NCBI GenBank assembly: GCA_029560585.1
Contig: JAKQKQ010000072.1
Coordinates: 1 to 34,510 of the forward strand
Direction of reading: 5' to 3'
Source of the DNA: Verrucomicrobiota bacterium
GTDB taxonomy: Bacteria; Verrucomicrobiota; Verrucomicrobiia; JADLBR01
DNA: 34,510 bases
Shown here piece by piece: positions 24,324 through 33,600 of the stretch. Below the pieces are notes generated by a model that was given only the letters and a program-made list of their open reading frames with translations, had not been told where the DNA came from and ran no database searches. Both the position numbers and the translations under genes were made by a program. Every line of letters starts with the position of its first letter. Position 1 is the stretch's first letter.

Positions 24324-24652
24324 TTCACCCTCCTCCTTCCCGACATCCCCGAGACGGGAATTGCACGATAAATCCACCGCGATCAAACCCCATTCTTACG
24401 AACGTTCCTTGCGCGGGTTCCCGCATGCCCCGTCCACGTGGCTGCCGCTCCCCCTTCACGTGTTAGGTTACTTTAAGAGGGGGCCAATTGCAAAAAGAAA
24501 GCGTGATGGCGCCTAGGGTGCAGGGACAGGCGCGCTAATTGAGGAATCACGATGCAGGCAACCATGGCATTGCATCTGCCTATACGTTGGGAAGGACTGA
24601 GCGTTCGGGCGGTGAAATCAAAATCCATCGACCGGGCGAAACCTCCCTGACG
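24324..24652. other. Spacer between the giant gene and the hydrogenase operon
   Basis: These 329 bases contain no convincing gene. They should hold the end of the giant-gene transcript and the hydrogenase promoter (both minus strand). A terminator-like hairpin with a T-rich tail lies at 24492-24551. No good -35/-10 pair stands out. A single FNR half site (TTGAT, near 24382-24386 on the minus strand) lacks its partner. Confidence 0.5.
24492..24551 (-). terminator. Candidate terminator of the giant gene
   Basis: On the minus strand CGTGAT pairs with ATCACG and an inner CGCCT pairs with AGGCG across a 13-base loop. An unpaired bulge interrupts the two stems. The tail CTTTCTTTTTG follows. It sits about 100 bases after the giant-gene stop and before the hydrogenase operon. 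The long imperfect stem makes this moderately likely. Confidence 0.45.
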
Positions 24653-27600
24653 TCACCACCGAACACAGGCCCGGTAGAACCGAGCAGGATGCTGGCCGGC
24701 TTCAGGGTCTATGACTTCGGCAAACCCTTCGAAGCCAGAAACAAGTCCGCCGGGGAGTGGATTCCAGCGAACAAGATCGGCAGAGAAATCGACCTGATAG
24801 GTCCTATTTGAGTAAGCGTGAAAACCAATAATGGCCTGACCATTGACAAGCCTGAACGACGCAATCGTGAAGCAGCTGGCGCGGTCGTGCGGGTCGGTCC
24901 CTGCCAGATATTCTTCCAGATTCGAGAGTCCGTCACCGTCAGGGTCGAGTGGCGCGTCGGAGGGATCATTGGGATCCAATCCGTTGTCATCTTCATATGC
25001 GTCGTCCATGCCGTCGCCGTCGGTGTCACGAAGCACAAGGGTCAACGTCAGGGCGACATTGTTGGCGGGGACCGGATCGGGCTGGAGCGCGTCAATGGTA
25101 GCACTATTGGTCACGAGACCGGCGGCGACGGGGGTGACGTTCATGCTGAGCGTCGCGAACTGATCGATCGAAAGCGTCCCGATCGACCAGACGACGGTGC
25201 CGGCGATGTTGGCCCAGGTACCTTGGCTGGCTGAAGCCGAACCGAAGGCGACATCCGCAGGCAATGAGTTGGTAACGACCACGCCGTAGGCCGCATTGGG
25301 ACCGATGTTGGTGACGACGACAACGTAAAGGAGGTTGCTGCCAAACCAGACGGGATCGGGCGAATCCGATGCGGTGACAGCGAGGTCGGCGGGCGCAGTG
25401 ACGGCACTCCCGTAGGCAAGGATGTTCGCGCGCAGATTGGCGGCCTCGGGTTGCGGGTTGTGATAATTGTCAGTGGTCATCCCACCGAACAGAGCGTGGC
25501 CCGACCCATAATCCATCTCCCCGAGCACAATCCGGCCTGTGGCGGTATTGGTGATCACGGCCGAAAGCCCGGTTCCCGAGACCGTGGCGTGTCCAAAGTC
25601 AGTACCGGTCCAGGATGCACCGACAGGAGTGAAAGGCCCTTGCCCGATCGGATGATCCGTCGAAACCAGCCCACCAGTTGCTGTGGTGTCCGAGTATGTC
25701 AACGTCACGCCAAAGCCGAAGCTCATCCCGTCGCCCTCATTGGGGGCCGCATTGACGAAGAGGCTACCTCCGGCGTTGACCCAGTTCTGGATGGTTGCCG
25801 TGTTGGCTGTGAGGAAACTCTCCAGTTCGTCTGCGCCGTCGTCGCTACCATCCATGAAGATGAATCTCATGTGGGGCGCAAACAGCGACACGACGTCGGC
25901 CGTCTCGAACCGCAGATCATACCAGCCGTTTGTTCCGAAAACCTTATTCATGGCCGTCTCATTGGCGGTGGAACCCCAAGGGGAGCCAACCGTCGACCTC
26001 AGATAGGCAGCCTGCGGGAGGTCGGTATCAATAACGGCGAGGGTCGCAGACGACGGCGAAACGAGGATCCCGCCACCGGAGGGATTGAGGAGGGACAGCA
26101 AAACGGTCTCATCGCCCTCGCGGATTTCGTCATCCAGAATCGGCACATAGAAGGTGTTGGTCAATTGCCCCACGGCGAATGTCAGGGTGCCGGTCGCCAT
26201 CAGATAGTCGGCGCCCGCCGTGGCCGTGCCGTTGCTGGTCGCGTAGTCCACCGTGACGCCCCCGAGGGCGCCGTTGGCCCGCACCACCTCAATGCTGTGG
26301 AGCATGTTGCTCTCAGTGACAAAACTCGTCGCCGAGGCGAACCGGATCATGTCGTCCGCGGTGGTGAAGGACCACACCGCCCCGGTGGTGACCCCCACGA
26401 CGTTGGACGCCAGCACCTGCCAGTAGTACGTGGTGCCGAAATCCAGCAGGTCGGGATCCCAGGTGGTCTGGGTCAGGTTGCTGGCGACGAGGTCCAGCGC
26501 CGCCGCGTTGGTGCCAAAATAGACGAAGTACTGATTGAGATCCGTGCGGCAGGGCCACTGCGCGGCATTCGCGAGCAGCCGGGCCATGTCGGCGTTATAC
26601 GAGTAGCAGTCCCACCCGACCAGCACCACCCCGCCGGCGCCGAAACTCCTGGCGGCCACCATGGGGCGACCGTCGGCCGTGACCGTCACCAGAACCTCGG
26701 CGTTGGTCACGCTCGTGTACGCGACGCTCCCGTCCATGGCGGTGAACGTCGCGGCGACTCCCTCCGTGATCGGATGGGCCGCGGCGACTGTGGCGCTCCG
26801 GTCGCCGGTGCTGTCACCATAGACGACAGTCATGAGCCCCGCGTTCGCCAAAAACGCCGCCGACCCGCCGGTCGGGCTGTAATCGCAGACTATTACCGTG
26901 CCTCCAGCCGCCACAAAATTGCTCAGCGTGCCGGCGAGGTTGGCGCCGAATGCGCCCATCGACGTGACATCCCAGCTCTCCTGCTCGGGCATCAGGAACA
27001 CGTCCTTCCCGACCAGCTCGAACGCGAGCGTCGCGGGATCCTCCGCCGCGGTGGCGGTCACATTGACGTTGCTGAGGCTGCCGGTGATGGCAGCCACCGT
27101 GTTCTCATACTCGCCCCCGGCCGAATTATCGGAATGCCCGTTGAACACCAGCATCTCGATGGCCGAAGCATCGGTGGCCGCTTCGGTCATAAGCTGTCCC
27201 ACGGCCGCTCCGCCCCCGGGGTTATTCCACGACAGATCGAAGTCGGTCGGCACACCCACGGCCCCGTTGGTGGGACTGGGGTTGAAGGGTTCCGGCGGCG
27301 GAGGCGGCAGTTCCACGACGTTCAATTGGGCCTGGCGCGTCTGTGCCACGCCGCTGGTCAGGTTACTGATGATGGCCACGGCGCTGTAATTGCTCACGAC
27401 CAGACCATTGGCGTCAGCCGTCAGGCTCAGGGTGACGCTGTTGGTCTCGCCGGCCGCCAGGTTGCCGGAGCCGGGCTCCAAAGAGATCCACGACTCGGTG
27501 CATGCCGCTGCCCAGCTGACGTTGGACGGGCCCAGATTCACCAGCGTGTAAACCACATTCGAGGGCTCAAACGGGCCACCGATGTAGCCGGACGCGCTCA

Positions 27601-30600
27601 AACCCGTGCCGGGGCTCACCAGTAGGTCGTCCTGCCGAATCCCGGTGACCGCGATGTCGTCGATGCCGATGCCGTCGGTGGCGATCGCGTAGTTGTCGTA
27701 CTGGTTGAATCGGATCATGAACCTGCCGTTGTACGAGAGACCGTGCGCCGCGATGGCCGCATCGAGATCAACGGTGAACTGCTGGTAGGTGGTAGTAAGG
27801 CTCCTGAGGCCTTGGACCTCGTACCAGGTGACCCCGTCCTCGCTGATGGCCACGCCATCGAAATCCGCGCCGCCAATGAACGGCATGCTCGGAGGCCCGT
27901 GCGATTCATCGCTGTATCCCAGAGCCCAGAAAGCGAGCACCACGTTGGTGTAACCCTCCAGATTGATGGTCAGGGTGAACTCGTTCCGGGAATACAGGCT
28001 GCCGTCCACGGAATCGTCCATCGTCAGGTGGTAGCCGCCCCCGTGGGGGCCGTTGGCGCCCGTCAGCTGTGTCCGGTACTCGCCGGTGCCGCTGACCTGC
28101 CAGTAGGGCCTTACCCCGCCGCTCTCGAAATCCTCGTAGAAGGGCATCCTGGCGACGTTGTCGTCATCGACAATCGTCAGTGAGGCCGTCGACGGGGAAA
28201 CCAGTACGGCCCCACCGGAGGGATTGCCCAGGGACAACAGCACGGTCTCGTTGCCCTCCCAGATGTCGTCGCCCAGGATTGGCACCTCGAACGTGTTGGT
28301 GAGCTGCCCCGCGGCAAACGTCAGGGTGCCGGTCACCATCAGGTAGTCCTCACCCGCGGCGGCCGTCCCATTGCTGGTCGCGTAGTCCACCGTGACGCCC
28401 CCGATGGCGCCGTTGGCCCGCACCACCTCAATGCTGTGGAGCATGTTGGCCTCCGTCACGAAGTTGGTCGCCGACGCGAACCGGATCATGTCGTCCGCGG
28501 TGGTGAAGGACCACACCGCCCCGGTGGTGACCCCCCAGGCGTTGGACGCCAGCACCTGCCAGTAGTACGTGGTGCCGAAATCCAACAAACTGGGGTCCCA
28601 CGTGGTCTGGGTCAGGTTGCTGGCAACCAATGACAGGTCCGCAGCGTTCGTCCCCAGATACACAAAGTAGTTTGCGGAGTCTGCGCCACCGCCTCCAACC
28701 CAAGTCAACGCGTTGGCCATCAGTCGGGCACCGTCTGTTGCGGCCTGCCAGAAATCGCTCCGCACGTCCGATGATGGAGGGTAAAAAGCCAAGTCAGCGC
28801 GCGGGGTGTTTCCGATAACCTTTGTCACCACAAGTGGGCGTCCATCAGACCAGTCCGCGACACGCGTGCTCCCCGCCGAAATGTCAAAGGTGACCGTGCG
28901 GTAGCTACTGCTGCCTCCGTTGAAGTTTGTCACGCCCTGCAGGATCGGGTGGCTCGGATCATAGACGGTCCCTAGGGTCGCGCTAGAACCGGAAGTGGAA
29001 CTGCCCCGTGGGATGGCATAATACCCCTGGCTGTTCCAGCGTCCCTGCATCCAGGAACTGCCTGCACTTTCAAACATCATGCAGACGACGCCACCTCCCC
29101 AATCCACATAGTCCGCCATGACATCGCCAAGCGCCGTCGCATTGGCATAGCCAGCGTTCGAGAAAACCACGACCGCGTCGAACGCCTGCAGTTCCGCCAA
29201 CGTCGGGGTCACCAAGGACACATCGATGACGGTCACGGTGTTAAACTTGCCGGTTCCAATCAACTTGGCCTGGATATCTGTCAAACGGGATGCGTCGGCC
29301 GCCCCACACACCACCACATTCATCCCGCCCAGGGCCATGATCCCCGCGTCAGAGGCGGAACGCACATTCGCGATAGCGTCCGGTTCCGTGACGTTGACCG
29401 AAGTTGCGTCTCGTCCGTCGCCGGTCGCAGTCGTGCCCGACGCGACGGTGATGGGTCCGCTCCGTATCCCGCTGCGCTCGATGATGGAAAGCACCGAGGC
29501 CGCGACTCTCGACGGGACTCCCGGCTCGGCCTGTGAGGCTGCGCCTGAGTTGTTCCACAAGAGGGTCGCGTCGATCGGCACGCCCATGGCCCCGTTGGTG
29601 GGACTGGGGTTGAAGGGCACCGGCGGCTCGTTGTCCAAGACCTGAACGGTGCCGGTACCGCCCGCGAAGCCGGGGGCCTCCGCGGTGACGTCGACGGTTT
29701 GGGCGCCGTCGGGCTGGGCGTCGTCGGCGACCGTCAGGCTGAACAGGGCGTTGCTCTGGCCCGCCAGGATCGTGACGCTGGCGGGCACCGAGAGCTCGGT
29801 CGTGTCGCCCGAGGCCAGGGCGACGTCCAGGTCGTTGCTCAGCACCCCGCTGATGGCGATCCGGCCCGCGTTGGTCAGGGTCCCGTCGCCCTCGGTGACC
29901 TGCGGCGGCACGGCGACCATGAGGTTGGTGTGCTCGTTGTCGAAGACCGTGATGGCGGCGGCGCCATCGGTCCAGTTCTCGAAGTGGGCGGTGATGGTCG
30001 CGCCCTGGGCCCCGTCGATGAGGTTGTTGTCCACCACGGTGATATTGAAATTCGTGGAGGTCTGGCCCGCGGCGATGGTGACCGTGGCGGGAACCAGGAT
30101 CTTGGCCGTGTTGCTGGAGATGAGGCTGGCCATGATGTTCGTGGACGGCGGCGCGCTCACCGAGAGGATACCCGCGTTGGTCAGCACGCCCTGCCCTTCG
30201 GTCGCGCTCGAGGGCGCCAGCAACGTCAGCGTCGCGGTCTCGTTGTCGTGGACGGCCATCGTGGCCCGCCCGCTGCCGTAGGACAGCGCCGATGCCGTCA
30301 CCGTCGCCAGCTGGGGGCCATCCAGCTCCACGTCGTTCTCGACGGTCACATCGAACGCCACGTTGGTCTGGCCCGCCGGGATGATCACGCTGGACGGCAC
30401 GGTCGCCTCGGTCGTGTCGCTGCTGGCCAGAGCCACCGTCAGGTCCGCCCCCGGCGCGACAGAAACGAAGACCTGGCCCCCACCGGCCAGCACGCCGTCG
30501 CCCTCGGCCGCATCGGGCGGCAGCGCCACCGAAAGGTCGGCCACATTGAGGGCGCTGAAGACGTTGCCCGTGCCGCTGTGCCCGCCGCCGTCGTCGGCCC

Positions 30601-33600
30601 GCAGGTACATGTTGGTGGCCACCTCCAGCACCGTGACAGAGCCGGTCCACACGCCGCCGACGAAGCTCCCGGAGCTGGTCGGGGCGATCGCGACTGGGGT
30701 ACCGGTGCCCACGGTGTAGCGGAGATCCACGAACCACCACCGGACCGAGTCGGTGGTCGTCGGAAAGGCGTCGCCGGAACTATAGTAGCTCTCATTGATG
30801 GCGCCATCGGGGAAACTCGTCGCGCCATCGTAACGATAGTAGTACATCAAGCCCCCGGTATAGACGGCCACCCGGTAGCGGCTGCCGGCGGTCAGCGCCA
30901 CCGGCGTCGCCAGCGCCGTTTCCACCCACGTGCCCGGCGCGCTGGTCACCGCCTGGCTCGCCAGGAGCACCCCGCCGTCCGTCCACAGGGAGACCTTGGT
31001 GCCGGAGTAGTGCCGGACGTGCGTGACGGTCAGGTCGTTGGTTGGCGTGAAGGAATAGCCGAGCGTGAACGTCCCGCTGCTCGAGTAGCTGTGAGCGATG
31101 TCCCCGAGGATGCGGTTGGTGCTCGCCCCCCCGCCGCCCGTGGCGCCGCCCAGCGCGACCCCGCCGGTGAAGGACGCCACCGTGTTGTCCGCCGCGTCTT
31201 TGGCCTCGATGGTCACCGGGATCGCCAGGCCGACATATTGCGTCGGGGCCACGCTGCTCCAGCCGAAGTGGTGCAGCGGCCCGACCACCACGTCGAAGGG
31301 CGCGCTGGTGCCCACGTGGCCAGCCCCGTCGTCGGCAGAGAGCCGCACATTAGTATCTGGCGTCTGAACCGCCATGCTGCCCGCCCACCGGCCGTTGCTG
31401 AAGGTTCCCGCGGAGGCCGGCGTCACCACCACCGCGCCGCCATCCCCGGCGCCACTGAGGTAGGCCGGGCCGGGGTAGTTGCTCATCGTCACGTTGTTGA
31501 CGTCCTGGGCGGTGAGGGTCACGCCGAAGGCCGTGCCGGCATCCTTCGGGCCGGAGATCGCCCCCCAGGCGAAGTGGTGCAGGTCGTTGTCCAGCACGCT
31601 CACCGTCGCGCCGCTGTCGGCGAACCCGGCAGCGCTCGCGGTGACCCCGGCCAGCTGCGTGCCATCGGTCTCCGCGTCGTCCTCAACGGTCACGCTGAAT
31701 GCGGCATTGGTCTGGCCCGCGGGGATGGTGACGCTGGCGGGCACCGATAGCTCGGTCGTGTCGCCGGAGGCCAGGGCAACGACCAGATCCGTTCCGAGCG
31801 CGCCGCTGATGGCGACGCGGCCAACGTTGGCCAGTGTGCCCTGACCCTCGCTCACGGCACCCGGCATCGTGAGCGCCAGGTTCGTGCCCCACACCGTCAG
31901 CGTTATTGGCCGCGCCTGCACGACCCCGCTGGTGGCGTTGCTGAAGCCCACCGTCGCGCCGTAGGTCCCCACCTCCAGGCTGTCCGCTTCCGCGCCGAGC
32001 GATACCGTCACCCCGTTCGTCTGGCCCGCCGCCAGGACGCCACTGGCCGGCGCCACGCTCACCCAGTTCGACGGGCACTCCGCCACCCACGCCAGGTTCG
32101 ACGCGCCAGAGTTGGTCACCGTGTAGACCTTGTTGGAGGGCCCAAACGGCCCACCAACATATCCGGAAGCGTTTAGACCGGTGGAGGGGGTCACTGCCAG
32201 ATCATCCGGTATGCCGAAATTCACGATCTTCGCTAAATCCGCCACGGTAATCCCCGACAGGGCACCCAATCCCAACGTAGTCAGCTGGGGCGCCTTGCTT
32301 ATGGCCGTGCTGCGGTTCGGATTCTGTGCGCCAAAATGCATCACGATCTTGGTCTCACCAGGTGCCAGCACCACCTGGTATTCGTACCCTAGGTATTCCG
32401 TGCTGTAACTCACTGCCGACGGTCGCTGTCGCCCGCTGTCGTTGCCAATGACATGCAATACCGTCGGATCACCCGAGCCGTCGCTGTCGTCGGTCACAAT
32501 CCAATTGTCGGTCGCCTCAAACAGCGTATCGCCGTCCGATGTCCTAACGAGCACGGTACTCCCGTCTGACCCCAGATTCGTGTCCAGCCGCACCCGGTTC
32601 GTCACTGTGGACACCCCAATGTTTTGGATGACCTCAAGGAACCGTGCGTACGCCTGACTGGTCGGAACGTAAATCCGGCGGGAGGTGACAACTCCCCCGT
32701 TTGTAACCGAGCCAATTCTCACTTCCCGTCCCTCGGCAAACAGCATTCCACTGGAAAAACTCGGGAAACCGCTCAGCACATGCCCACCGTCGTAGGCATC
32801 GCTTGTCCCGTTCAAGATGTTTCCATTCTGCTGGATGTCCCAAAGATAGCTGCTTCCATCGTACAGACTCACTGGCAATGCGGTCGGCGTGCCATCGTCA
32901 TCCGTGATCGTCAGCGTCGCCCGATAAGGTGACACAAGGACGGTATTGCTAGAGGGATTGCTCAGGGCCAACAGGACCGTCTCATTACCTTCGGAAACGC
33001 TGTCACCAAGGATCGGCACCTGGAACGTGTTGGTGAGCTGCCCCGCGGCGAAGGTCAAGGTGCCAGTCGTCATCAGATAGTCGGCGCCCGCGATGGCCGT
33101 GCCGTTGCTGGTGGCATAGTCCACCGTGACGCCGCTGAGGGCGCCGTTGGCCCGCACAACCGTCACGCTTTGGAGGACGTCGGCCTCGAGGACGGAACTC
33201 GTCGCCGAGGCGAACCGGATAATGTCGTCCGCGGTGGTGAAGGACCACACTGCGCCGGTGGTGACCCCCCAGACATTGGATGCCAGCACCTGCCAGTAGT
33301 ACGTGGTGCCGAAATCCAACAAACTGGGATCCCAGGTGGTCTGGGTCAGGTTGCTGGCGACCAGTGACAGACTGACGGAGTTCGTCCCGAAATACACAAA
33401 GTAGTTCGCCGAGTCTGCGCCACCGCCGCCAACCCAAGTCAACGCGTTGGCCATCAGTCGAGCGCCGTCTGTCGAGGCAGTCCAGAAATCGCCACTGATG
33501 TCCGATGACACCGGGTAGAAAGCTACGTCAGCACGCCGCGCGCCGCCGATGTCCTTTGTCACCACGAGCGGCCGGCCATCAGACCAGTCCGCGACGCGCA

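Noticed and set aside
24378-24395. A possible FNR site upstream of the hydrogenase operon
   Set aside because: Only the TTGAT half is present; the other half (GTGGA) departs strongly from ATCAA.
25451-31750. Long plus-strand frames (724 and 683 codons) opposite the giant gene
   Set aside because: They are antisense shadows of a protein with clear domains; their products are Arg/Gly/His/Asp-rich without motifs.
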